Assembly (NCBI GenBank): GCA_014656175.1
Contig: BNBX01000003.1
Location: 440,161 to 504,160 of the forward strand
DNA: 64,000 bases
Reading direction: 5' to 3'
Source of the DNA: Streptomyces werraensis
GTDB taxonomy: Bacteria > Actinomycetota > Actinomycetes > Streptomycetales > Streptomycetaceae
Both the position numbers and the translations under genes were made by a program. Shown piece after piece: positions 50,647-58,663 of this stretch. The notes under the pieces were generated by a model that ran no database searches, was not told the origin of the DNA, and saw nothing but the letters and a program-made list of their open reading frames with translations. Position 1 is the first letter of the stretch, and each line of letters starts with the position of its first letter.

Positions 50647-51875
50647 GGTCGTCCTGACTGCGGGGAGAGGATCCCGGCGAGACGGGCGTCCGCCCGCTCG
50701 GGGGAGTACAGGTGGTCGACGACCGTGGTCGCGGCCCCTATCAGGCCGGCGTGGTCGCCGAGGCGGGAGGTGACGATCTGGAGGTTGGCCGTGGTGCGGG
50801 GCATGGCCCGCTGGTAGAGCAGTTCGCGCACACCGGTCATGAACGGCACCCCTGACAGGTCCCCGGCGAGCATCAGCACCCCGGGGTTGAGCAGGGTGAC
50901 GACGGTGACGAGCACCTCGCCCACCCGGCGGCCCGCCTCCCGGGCGAGCCGGATCGCGTCCGGATGCCCCTCGGCCAGCAGCCGCCTGACGTCCGAGCCC
51001 GACGCGGCGTTGCCGGCCGCCCCGGACAGCTCCTTGGCCAGGGCCCGGCCGCTGGCCACGGCCGCCAGACAGCCGTACGAGCCGCACATGCACAGCGCGT
51101 CGGCGCGGTCGTGCACCCGGATGTGCCCGATGTCGCCGGCGCCGCCGTCGACGCCCCGGTAGACGTGGCCGTCGACGACCACGCCGGCGCCGATGCCGGT
51201 GGAGACCTTCACCAGCACGAACGCGCAGCAGTCCCGGTGGTTGGCCTGCTGCTCGGCCAGCGCCATCAGGTTGGCGTCGTTGTCCACCAGGACGGGCACA
51301 GGGCCGCCCTCCAGGCTCGCGCCCACGTGCCGCGCGTACGCGTCCTGGAGGCGCTCGCGGATGGGGTAGCGGTCCCAGCCGGGCATGATGGGCGGCTCGA
51401 CGACCCGGCCGACCTCCCAGTCGACCGGGCCGGGCACCGACAGACCGACCCCGCAGACCCGGGACGCGTCGGCGCCCGCCGCGGCGATCAGGTCGGGGAA
51501 CCACCGGGTGACATGGTCCAGGACGTGGTCCGGTCCCTCGGTGATGTCCAGCGGCCCGGTGTGCTCGGCGAGGATCGTGCCGGTCAGGTCGAGGACCGCC
51601 GCCCGGGCGTGCCGTGTCTCCAGATCCACGGCGAGGACGGAGGCGTGCGCAGCGTCGAAGACGATCCGCTCCGAGGGGCGGCCCCCGGTGGAGGCGCCCG
51701 TGGTGTGCCGCAGCCAGCCGGCCCGGTTGAGCAGGTCCAGCCGCTGTCCCACGGTGGACCGGGACAGTCCGGTGGCGCGTTGCAGGGCGGCCCGGGTGTT
51801 GGCGCGTCCGCTGCGGATCAGGTCCAGCAGTCCGCCCGCGCTGACCGGCTGCGGCGTCGTCACACGTTCCCCCAT
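50643..51875 (-). CDS. ROK-family transcriptional regulator
   Basis: This 410-residue regulator has an N-terminal winged helix (about 10-75, TRAALQRATGLSRSTVGQRLDLL) and a ROK domain (about 85-400; VDNDANLMALAEQ, GAGVVVDGHVYRG). The zinc motif reads CMCGSYGCLAA, with Ala where most ROK proteins have Glu. It lies in the leftward operon between the importer permease (4-bp gap) and the oxidoreductase (4-bp overlap), and probably controls the divergent promoter region at 55222-55348. ATG 51875 is used; GTG four codons later is an alternative. Confidence 0.9.
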   Translation of the reverse strand: MGERVTTPQPVSAGGLLDLIRSGRANTRAALQRATGLSRSTVGQRLDLLNRAGWLRHTTGASTGGRPSERIVFDAAHASVLAVDLETRHARAAVLDLTGTILAEHTGPLDITEGPDHVLDHVTRWFPDLIAAAGADASRVCGVGLSVPGPVDWEVGRVVEPPIMPGWDRYPIRERLQDAYARHVGASLEGGPVPVLVDNDANLMALAEQQANHRDCCAFVLVKVSTGIGAGVVVDGHVYRGVDGGAGDIGHIRVHDRADALCMCGSYGCLAAVASGRALAKELSGAAGNAASGSDVRRLLAEGHPDAIRLAREAGRRVGEVLVTVVTLLNPGVLMLAGDLSGVPFMTGVRELLYQRAMPRTTANLQIVTSRLGDHAGLIGAATTVVDHLYSPERADARLAGILSPQSGRP

Positions 51876-51879
51876 GGCG

Positions 51880-52764
51880 TCAGCTCTTGTCGGCGCCGCT
51901 GGTGAGGCCTTCGGTGAGCAGCCGTTCGGCGGCGAAGAACAGGAATACCACGGGGATGGTCAGCACCACCGAACCGGCCATCAGAACCGTCTTGGGCACC
52001 TCCACGCCGTTGGAGAGCTGCGCGAGACCCAGCGACACCGTCCACTTGTCGGGGTCGGCGGCCAGGAACAGCAGGGCGAAGAGGAACTCGTTCCAGGCGA
52101 TCATGAAGACGTACAGGCCGGTCGCCATCAGCGAGGGCAGCGCGAGCGGCAGGATCACCTTGCGCACGGTCTGCAGCCTGCTGCACCCGTCCAGCGCCGC
52201 CGCCTCCTCGATCGAGTACGGGATGGTGACCAGGTAGTTCTTCAGCATGTAGACCGACACCGGCACCGTCTGCGCCACGTAGACCACGGCGAGGCCCACC
52301 AGGCTGGAGGACAGACCCATCCTGGCGAAGATCACGAACAGCGGGACGGCGAGCAGCGTCGCGGGGAACAGGTAGACGGCCAGGAACAGGGCGCTGACCT
52401 GCCGGTGCCCGAAGAACTTCAGCCGGCTCACCGCATAGGCGCCGGGCACCGCGGCGGCGAGGGTCAGCAGCACCGTACCCAGCGACACCAGCGCCGAGTT
52501 GAGCAGGAAGCGGACGAAGCCCTGCCCGCCGGCGTCGGTGGAGCGCATGACGTCCTGGTACGTGGCGACCGTGAAGTCCTTCGCCGACAGCCACAGCGAC
52601 CCGGGGTCCAGCAGCAGCGCGTCGATGGGCTTCAGGGACAGCAGGAGCATGTAGTAGAAGGGCAGCAGGGTGATCGCCGCGAGGAACGCGATCACCAGCC
52701 ACTTCAGGACGCCGAGGACGCGGCCCTCGACCTGGGCCCGGGACAGGGCGGTCTTGCCGGTCAC
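51880..52764 (-). CDS. carbohydrate ABC permease (MalG type)
   Basis: This 294-residue permease has six membrane segments and the EAA loop EEAAALDGCSRLQTVRKVILPLALP (about 195-220), the ATPase contact of CUT1 importers. It partners the permease encoded just upstream in the operon. GTG 52764 overlaps that gene's stop by four bases and has AGGAGG six bases upstream. No ATPase gene is nearby, so the shared ATPase MsiK probably energises it, as is usual for Streptomyces CUT1 systems. Confidence 0.93.
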   Translation of the reverse strand: MTGKTALSRAQVEGRVLGVLKWLVIAFLAAITLLPFYYMLLLSLKPIDALLLDPGSLWLSAKDFTVATYQDVMRSTDAGGQGFVRFLLNSALVSLGTVLLTLAAAVPGAYAVSRLKFFGHRQVSALFLAVYLFPATLLAVPLFVIFARMGLSSSLVGLAVVYVAQTVPVSVYMLKNYLVTIPYSIEEAAALDGCSRLQTVRKVILPLALPSLMATGLYVFMIAWNEFLFALLFLAADPDKWTVSLGLAQLSNGVEVPKTVLMAGSVVLTIPVVFLFFAAERLLTEGLTSGADKS

Positions 52765-53780
52765 GCTTCCTCCTGGACCTTGTTGCCGAAGAACTTGAAG
52801 TAGAAGCCCAGCAGGATCATCAGCGAGGCGGCCAGCACGAGGGCCTGGGCCGCGGCGGCGCCGACGTCGTAGCGGGCGGTGAGGAAGTCGTAGACCCGGA
52901 CGGCCGCGACGTCGGTGCCGGCGCCGCCGCCGGTCAGCAGGTAGACGTCGTCGAACTTGTTGAAGGTCATGATGAACCGCAGCACGCACAGCAGCGCGAT
53001 CACCGGCATCAGCTGGGGGAGCAGGATGTGCCGGAAGCGCTGCAGCGGCGTCGCCCCGTCCACGGTCGCGGCCTCCTCCAGCACGGAGGGCACGGCCTGG
53101 AGCCGGGCGAGGATGAACAGGAACGCGAAGGGGAAGTACCGCCAGCACTCGAACGCGATGACGGTGAGCAGCGCGAGCGGGATGTCGAAGTGCGCCCCGA
53201 GGAAGCTGACCTCGTACGCGCGGGTGGAGAGGAAGGCGATGGGGTCGTCCCAGCCGAACAGGCGGCGGCCCCAGTCGTTGACGATGCCGTACTGGGGGCT
53301 GAGCGCGACCTCCCACACGAAGGCGACGGCCACCACGGGCGCCACGTACGGCAGCAGCATCGCGGCCCGCAGGAGGCCGCGCCCGCGGAACGGCCTGCGC
53401 AGCGCGAGCGCGGCGACCAGCCCGAGCAGCACGGAGCCGGCGGTGCTGCCCGCGGTGTAGATCAGGGTGGTCTTCAGGCTCGACCAGAAACCGGCCGAGG
53501 CGAACACGTCGGAGAAGTTGTCCAGAGACCAGTTGCCGAACAGGCCCATGCCCTGGATGTCGACGAGCTTGGCGTCCTGGAAGGCCAGCAGCACCGTCCA
53601 GGCGATGGGCAGGACGACCACCACCAGGACGACCAGGAACGTGGGGGAGACGAAGGCCAGGCCCGCGCGGTTGGCGCGGCTGCGCGCGGTCGCGGGCCGG
53701 CGGCCCGGCCGGCCGGGGCCTCCCGTGGGCCGGGGCGACGGGGTCCGGCGCTTCTGCGCGCCGGCGGGGGCTGTTGTCAT
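52761..53780 (-). CDS. carbohydrate ABC permease (MalF type)
   Basis: This 339-residue permease has a Pro/Arg-rich cytoplasmic N terminus of about 38 residues, then six membrane helices. It carries the EAA loop EEAATVDGATPLQRFRHILLPQL (about 235-257). With the MalG-type partner it forms the channel of a CUT1 sugar importer. ATG 53780 has AAGGTCC upstream. It is second in the operon, 34 bp after the binding-protein gene. Confidence 0.93.
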   Translation of the reverse strand: MTTAPAGAQKRRTPSPRPTGGPGRPGRRPATARSRANRAGLAFVSPTFLVVLVVVVLPIAWTVLLAFQDAKLVDIQGMGLFGNWSLDNFSDVFASAGFWSSLKTTLIYTAGSTAGSVLLGLVAALALRRPFRGRGLLRAAMLLPYVAPVVAVAFVWEVALSPQYGIVNDWGRRLFGWDDPIAFLSTRAYEVSFLGAHFDIPLALLTVIAFECWRYFPFAFLFILARLQAVPSVLEEAATVDGATPLQRFRHILLPQLMPVIALLCVLRFIMTFNKFDDVYLLTGGGAGTDVAAVRVYDFLTARYDVGAAAAQALVLAASLMILLGFYFKFFGNKVQEEA

Positions 53781-53814
53781 GGAAGGACCTTTGTGGCGTG
53801 CGGGCGGGCGGCTG

Positions 53815-55221
53815 CTACTGGAGGGACTGCTGCAGTTCGGAGATCTCTTCGTCGGCCTCGCGTGCCGTCTCCTCGGGCGAGGACTGGCCGCTGGTCATCG
53901 CGCCCACGGCCTTGGGAACGGGCAGTTCGCCGTTGGTCGCGCCGACCAGGGCGCCGTCGCCCTGGGTGATGCCCCAGCGACGGAGGTCGGTGATGCCCTC
54001 GGCGAGCTGGTCGAGCAGTGCGGGCGGGTAGACCTCGTCGAACGGCTTCTTGGTGTCCACGCCGATCTCGCTGTTGCGCCAGGCGTCGAGATAGCGGTCG
54101 GGGTCCTCCTGCGTGCCGCGCCGGACCGGGATTTTGCCCTCGGGAGCCATGCCGAACCACGATTCGTAGCCGTCGCTCGTCATGTACCGGATGAACTCGC
54201 GGGAGGCGGCCGTCTCGGCGGTCTTCGTCGTCACCCAGGAGGTGATCTCGCCGAACTGCGCGGGCTCGGCGGCGTCCGGGCCCCGCATGGCGGTGACGAT
54301 GCCGCTGTGGTCGGCCAGGTAGCGCGGGTCCTGGCGGCACTCGGCGCAGCTGGGCAGCGCGTCCTTGCGCAGGCCGGCCAGCTCGTCCAGCAGGAACGAC
54401 GACCAGACGATCATCGAGGACCGGCCCGAGAAGTAGGTGGCGCGGGTGGAGTCCACGGTCTGCGTGCCGGGGGCGCCGTACTCCCTGGCCAGCTTGTCGT
54501 AGGTGCGGAACGCGGTCTGGCACTGCGGTGAGTCGAGGGCCACCTCGTGCGCGTCGTCGACGAGCTGGCAGTCGTTGGCGAGGGCGATGCTCTCGAAGCT
54601 CTGCGAGGTGAAGACGTCGCCGGGGTCGGTGGCGGCCGAGACGCCGTCGTGGCCCTTGGTGGTGAGGGCCTCCGCGGCGGTCAGCGCCCGCTCGTAGGTG
54701 TCGGGCGCGGCCAGCTTCCGCCTGTCGAAGTCGTCCTGACGGTAGACCAGCAGCTGGAGCCAGGAGTCGGAGGGGACGCTGAGGCTGGTCGCGCCGTCGG
54801 AGGTCAGCTCGAGGGCGTTGGCGTTGAAGGTGTCGCGCCCGTGCCCGTCGATGACCTGCTCCGGGATCTCGGTGTTCAGCAGGCCGTTGCTGTACATCTG
54901 CCAGACCTGACCCATCGGCACGGCGCCGATGACGTCCGGCAGTTCGCCCGCCGCGGCTGCGGACATGATCAGCTGGGGCAGCTGGCCCTCGTCGACCGTG
55001 ACGAGCTGGACGTCGATCCCGGTCTTCTTCTCGAACCCGGCGACGGTCTTCCGCGTCGCCGCGGCCCGGTCCGGGAGGTTCTCCAGGGACCACACCTTGA
55101 TCTCGCGGTCCGGGGCGCCGGGCCCGGTGCCGCCGGTGGAACAGCCGGCCAGCAACCCGCTTCCCAGGGCTGCCGCGACGCCGACCGCGGTCATCCGCGA
55201 CCGCAGGGTCCTCAAGCGCAT
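53815..55221 (-). CDS. sugar-binding lipoprotein of an ABC importer
   Basis: This 468-residue extracellular solute-binding protein (family 1) is anchored by the lipobox LLAGC, Cys27. The mature domain shows IKVWSLENLPDRA, GELPDVIGAVP, LVYRQDDFDRRKLAAPDTYERAL and TTKTAETAASREFIRYM, typical of CUT1 binding proteins. Additional cysteines (CQTAF, CAEC) may form disulfides. It captures the sugar for the two permeases downstream. ATG 55221 has AAGGA seven bases upstream. The divergent promoter region has a palindrome over the opposite -35. Confidence 0.92.
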   Translation of the reverse strand: MRLRTLRSRMTAVGVAAALGSGLLAGCSTGGTGPGAPDREIKVWSLENLPDRAAATRKTVAGFEKKTGIDVQLVTVDEGQLPQLIMSAAAAGELPDVIGAVPMGQVWQMYSNGLLNTEIPEQVIDGHGRDTFNANALELTSDGATSLSVPSDSWLQLLVYRQDDFDRRKLAAPDTYERALTAAEALTTKGHDGVSAATDPGDVFTSQSFESIALANDCQLVDDAHEVALDSPQCQTAFRTYDKLAREYGAPGTQTVDSTRATYFSGRSSMIVWSSFLLDELAGLRKDALPSCAECRQDPRYLADHSGIVTAMRGPDAAEPAQFGEITSWVTTKTAETAASREFIRYMTSDGYESWFGMAPEGKIPVRRGTQEDPDRYLDAWRNSEIGVDTKKPFDEVYPPALLDQLAEGITDLRRWGITQGDGALVGATNGELPVPKAVGAMTSGQSSPEETAREADEEISELQQSLQ

Positions 55222-55277
55222 TGCACGTCCTTGTGTCGACTTACGTCTGCTGACAGCGCATCTCAGCATCACTTTTG

Positions 55278-55309
55278 CTTGTTGACAAGACATAAGTAAG
55301 AGCTATCGT
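55278..55309 (+). promoter_or_regulatory. promoter with overlapping operator for the rightward sugar operon
   Basis: TTGACA (55282-55287) and TATCGT (55304-55309), spacer 16, form the promoter. The 12-bp dyad CTTGTTGACAAG (55278-55289) covers the -35. AAGACATAAG in the spacer is an inverted near-copy (eight of ten) of CTTACGTCTG, which lies at about 55239-55248. The adjacent ROK regulator is the likely binder. Confidence 0.6.
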
Positions 55310-55348
55310 CGACGCAACCCACCCACCGCACCCTCCGGAGAGCCATCC

Positions 55349-56395
55349 GTGGAACGCGTCGTCCAGTTCACCGGCCCCCGTCATGTGGAGATCGCCGAGC
55401 ACGAGAGAGAACCCCTGCCGCCGGGTCATCTGAGGGTGCGCACCCGCTACTCGGGTATCTCCGCGGGCACCGAACTCACCGCGTACCGCGGCACGAACCC
55501 GTATCTGACCCGCACCTGGGACCCGGAGGCGCGCCTCTTCCACGAGGGCGCGGCCGGCATCGAGTACCCGGTGGCCGGCTGGGGCTACTCCGAGGTCGGC
55601 GAGGTCGTCGAGGTCTCCCCGGAGTTGGACGGCACTCCTGGACTTCCCGTCACAGGCGACCTTATATGGGGCATATGGGGACATCGAAGCGAAGGAATCG
55701 TCCCCGCCGAACGTGTCATCGGTCACACCCTCCCGGACGGACTCGATCCGCTGGCCGGCGCCTTCGCCCGGGTCGGCGCCATCGCCTACAACGCGGTCCT
55801 GGCCGGCGACGTCCACCTCGGCGAGGACGTGGCCGTCTTCGGGCAGGGCGTCATCGGCCTGCTGACCACCCGCCTGGCCCAGCTGAGCGGCGCCCGCGTC
55901 ACCGCCGTCGACGCCCTCGACGGCCGCCTCGGCACCGCCCGGCGCTACGGCGCCCACACCACGCTGAACGCCCGCACCGATCAGGTCGCCGAACGCGTCC
56001 GCGACGCCACCGGCGGACGCGGCGCCGACCTCGCCATCGAGATCAGCGGCGCCTACCCCGCCCTCCACGAGGCCCTGCGCTCCGTCGCCGTCGGCGGACG
56101 CGTCGTCGCCTCCGGCTTCTACCAGGGCGACGGGATCGGCCTCCGGCTCGGCGACGAGTTCCACCACAACCGCGTCCAGCTCGTCTGCTCCCAGATCGGC
56201 GGCGTCCCGCCCCAGCTCTCCGGGCGCTGGAGCGTCGACCGACTCCAGCGCACCTTCCTGCGGCTGGTCGCCGAGGGCCAGGTCGACGTCACCTCCCTGG
56301 TCAGCCACGTCGTCCCGGCCGCCGACGCGGCGGACGCCTACGTCCTGCTGGACGAGCGGCCCGCCGAGGCCCTTCAGGTCGTCCTGGAATTCTGA
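55349..56395 (+). CDS. MDR-superfamily dehydrogenase
   Basis: This 348-residue medium-chain dehydrogenase has a GroES-like N-terminal half and a Rossmann C-terminal half with AVFGQGVIGLLTTRLAQL (about 165-182) and VTAVDALDGRL. The catalytic-zinc Cys position reads SGISAGTELTAYRG, so the classic Cys ligand is missing and zinc catalysis is doubtful. It probably oxidises a sugar-derived alcohol; the substrate is unknown. GTG 55349 has CGGAGAG six bases upstream. It is the first gene of the rightward operon. Confidence 0.88.
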   Translation: MERVVQFTGPRHVEIAEHEREPLPPGHLRVRTRYSGISAGTELTAYRGTNPYLTRTWDPEARLFHEGAAGIEYPVAGWGYSEVGEVVEVSPELDGTPGLPVTGDLIWGIWGHRSEGIVPAERVIGHTLPDGLDPLAGAFARVGAIAYNAVLAGDVHLGEDVAVFGQGVIGLLTTRLAQLSGARVTAVDALDGRLGTARRYGAHTTLNARTDQVAERVRDATGGRGADLAIEISGAYPALHEALRSVAVGGRVVASGFYQGDGIGLRLGDEFHHNRVQLVCSQIGGVPPQLSGRWSVDRLQRTFLRLVAEGQVDVTSLVSHVVPAADAADAYVLLDERPAEALQVVLEF

Positions 56396-56414
56396 GAGCC
56401 CGAAAGGCCCCCAC

Positions 56415-57215
56415 ATGCTCAAGACCGCCGTACAGGAGCAACTCCTGCCCGGAGACACCCTCCAGGCCAAATGGGAGTTCGCACAGCAGGCCGGATACGA
56501 CGCGATCGAACTCCGCGGCAAGGGCGACCTGCACTTCGCCTCCCGCCTCGACGAGCTGAAGCAGGCCCGCAAGGACGGCGTCGTCATGCCGACCGTGTGC
56601 GTCGACATGCTCCACTTCCTCGGCGCGTTCGACGAGGACCTGCGCCGCGACGCCCTCGTCCAGATGAAGTCCCAGCTCACCGTCATCGCCGAGATCGGCG
56701 GAACCGGCGCCCAGACCCCCGCCTCCTACGGCATGTTCTCCCGCCGCCTGCCGCCCTTCGAACCGCCGCGCAGCGAGGCCGAGGACCGCGAGATCCTCCT
56801 CGCCGGTCTGACCGAACTCGGCGAGCACGCGCGCCGGGAAGGTGTCACGCTCTTCCTCGAACCGCTCAACCGCTACGAGGACCACATGGTCAACCGCCTC
56901 GACCAGGCCGCCGACCTGATCCGCGCCACCGGCCTGGACTCGATACGGATCGGCATCGACAGCTACCACATGAACATCGAGGAGTCCGACCCCGCCGCCG
57001 CGATCCTCGCCCACGCCGGCCTCATCGGCCACGCGCAGGTCTCCGACTCCAACCGCTTCCAGCCCGGCGCCGGCCACCTCGACTGGCGCGCCTGGCTCAC
57101 CGCCCTGCACGCCATCGGCTACGACGGGCACCTCGCCCTGGAATGCCGGCTCACCGGCGACCCCGAGGAGGCCGTCCGCTCCGTCCCCGCCTTCCTGAAG
57201 AGGTCCGGCGCGTGA
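56415..57215 (+). CDS. sugar phosphate isomerase/epimerase-like TIM barrel
   Basis: This 266-residue AP-endonuclease-2-type TIM barrel has metal-site features: FLEPLNRYEDHMVN (Glu), IGIDSYHMNIEE (Asp, His), GHAQVSDSNRFQPGAGHLDW (His, Asp) and HLALECRL (Glu). The EPLNRYE pattern recalls ketose 3-epimerases and related isomerases. It probably isomerises or epimerises the keto-sugar made by the adjacent dehydrogenases. It begins 19 bp after the dehydrogenase stop and overlaps the next gene by four bases (GTGA). Confidence 0.88.
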   Translation: MLKTAVQEQLLPGDTLQAKWEFAQQAGYDAIELRGKGDLHFASRLDELKQARKDGVVMPTVCVDMLHFLGAFDEDLRRDALVQMKSQLTVIAEIGGTGAQTPASYGMFSRRLPPFEPPRSEAEDREILLAGLTELGEHARREGVTLFLEPLNRYEDHMVNRLDQAADLIRATGLDSIRIGIDSYHMNIEESDPAAAILAHAGLIGHAQVSDSNRFQPGAGHLDWRAWLTALHAIGYDGHLALECRLTGDPEEAVRSVPAFLKRSGA

Positions 57216-58663
57216 AGACCACCCTCCTCGACCGGCAGATCCCCCTCGACCGGCCCGCGCCCGCCGCGCCCGCAGACCACCTGACACTGCGGCGCGGCGC
57301 GGCGCGGGTCCTCCTCGGCAACTGGACCGGCGCCTCCACCGTCCCCTCCCGCACCCTCTACCCCCACCAGTGGAGCTGGGACTCGGCGTTCATCGCCATC
57401 GGCCTGCGCCACCTCTCCGTGCGCCGCGCCCAGCAGGAACTGGAGTCCCTGCTGGCCGGCCAGTGGGCCGACGGACGCCTCCCGCACATCGTCTTCAACC
57501 CCGACGTCCCGTACGGGGCCTACTTCCCGAGCCCCGACTTCTGGCAGTCCTCCCGCGCGGGCCACGCAGCGGGCGCCCCCGCCGCGCCGGAGACCTCCGG
57601 CATCGTGCAGCCACCCGTGCACGCCCTCGCCGCCTGGCTGGTGCACTGCGCCGACCCCGCCGAGTCCGCCCGGCGCGGCTTCCTGGCGCGCGTGCTGCCC
57701 CGCCTCACCGCCTGGCACGACTACCTCCTGACCCACCGTGACCTCGGCGGCGGGGGACTGGCGGCGGTCGTCCACCCGTGGGAACCCGGCATGGACAACA
57801 GCCCCGCCTGGGACCGTGCCCTCGCCCGCGTCGAACCGGCCGCCGACACCTTCCGCCGCGCCGACCTCGACCACGGCGACCCCGCCGACCGTCCCACCGA
57901 CCTGGACTACGGCCGCTACGTGCGGCTCGCGTCCGCCTACCGCGCGGCCGGTTACGACGACCGGGTCACCGACCACCGGTTCGCGCTGGAGGACCCGGGC
58001 TTCAACGCCCTGCTCGTCACCGGCGAACTCGCCCTGGCCCGCATGGCGGACCACCTCGGGCAGGACGGCGCCCGCCACGCCGGACGCGCCGCCGAGCTGA
58101 CCCGCCGGCTCGTGGACCGCCTCTGGGACGACGACGCCGGGATCTTCCGCGCCCGCGACCTCGTCGAGGACACCCTCGTCGACCACACCGGCATCGCCGG
58201 ACTCCTCCCGCTCGTCGTGCCCGGTCTGCCCGCCGACGTCGTCGGCGCCCTGACGGACACTCTGGACGGCCCGCACTTCCGCGCCCCCGCCACCGGGCTC
58301 GTCCCCAGCAACGACCTGACCGGGCCGACCTTCGACGCCACGCGCTACTGGCGCGGCCCCGCCTGGTTCAACACCGCCTGGCTCGTCGAACGGGGGCTGC
58401 GCACCCACGGCCGGGACGCGCGTGCCCGGAGCCTGCGCGAGGCGCTGGTCGCGGAGGCCGGACGCACCGGCTTCGCCGAGTACGTCGACCCGCTGACCGG
58501 CGAGGGCCGCGGCGCCCGCCAGTTCTCCTGGACGGCCGCCCTCGCCCTGGACCTGCTCCACACGGGTCACGAGCCGGACCTGCCGCCGGCCGACCACGCC
58601 CCGGAGCCGGCGCTCACCGGGCCCGGCCTGCCGCTCACCGACCAGGAGGAGCTTTCCCGATGA
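57212..58663 (+). CDS. GH63-like (alpha/alpha)6 glycosidase
   Basis: This 483-residue cytoplasmic glycosidase resembles mannosyl/glucosylglycerate hydrolases of GH63. Landmarks are YPHQWSWDSAFIAIGLRHL, HPWEPGMDNSPAWD (whose Asp is the expected acid in that family), FRAPATGLVPSNDLTGPTF and a late EYVDPLTGEGRGARQFSWTA (expected Glu base). Substrates of related enzymes are small alpha-glycosides such as glucosylglycerate, fitting import by the adjacent ABC system. GTG 57212 overlaps the previous stop; its end overlaps the next start (ATGA). Confidence 0.85.
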   Translation: MKTTLLDRQIPLDRPAPAAPADHLTLRRGAARVLLGNWTGASTVPSRTLYPHQWSWDSAFIAIGLRHLSVRRAQQELESLLAGQWADGRLPHIVFNPDVPYGAYFPSPDFWQSSRAGHAAGAPAAPETSGIVQPPVHALAAWLVHCADPAESARRGFLARVLPRLTAWHDYLLTHRDLGGGGLAAVVHPWEPGMDNSPAWDRALARVEPAADTFRRADLDHGDPADRPTDLDYGRYVRLASAYRAAGYDDRVTDHRFALEDPGFNALLVTGELALARMADHLGQDGARHAGRAAELTRRLVDRLWDDDAGIFRARDLVEDTLVDHTGIAGLLPLVVPGLPADVVGALTDTLDGPHFRAPATGLVPSNDLTGPTFDATRYWRGPAWFNTAWLVERGLRTHGRDARARSLREALVAEAGRTGFAEYVDPLTGEGRGARQFSWTAALALDLLHTGHEPDLPPADHAPEPALTGPGLPLTDQEELSR

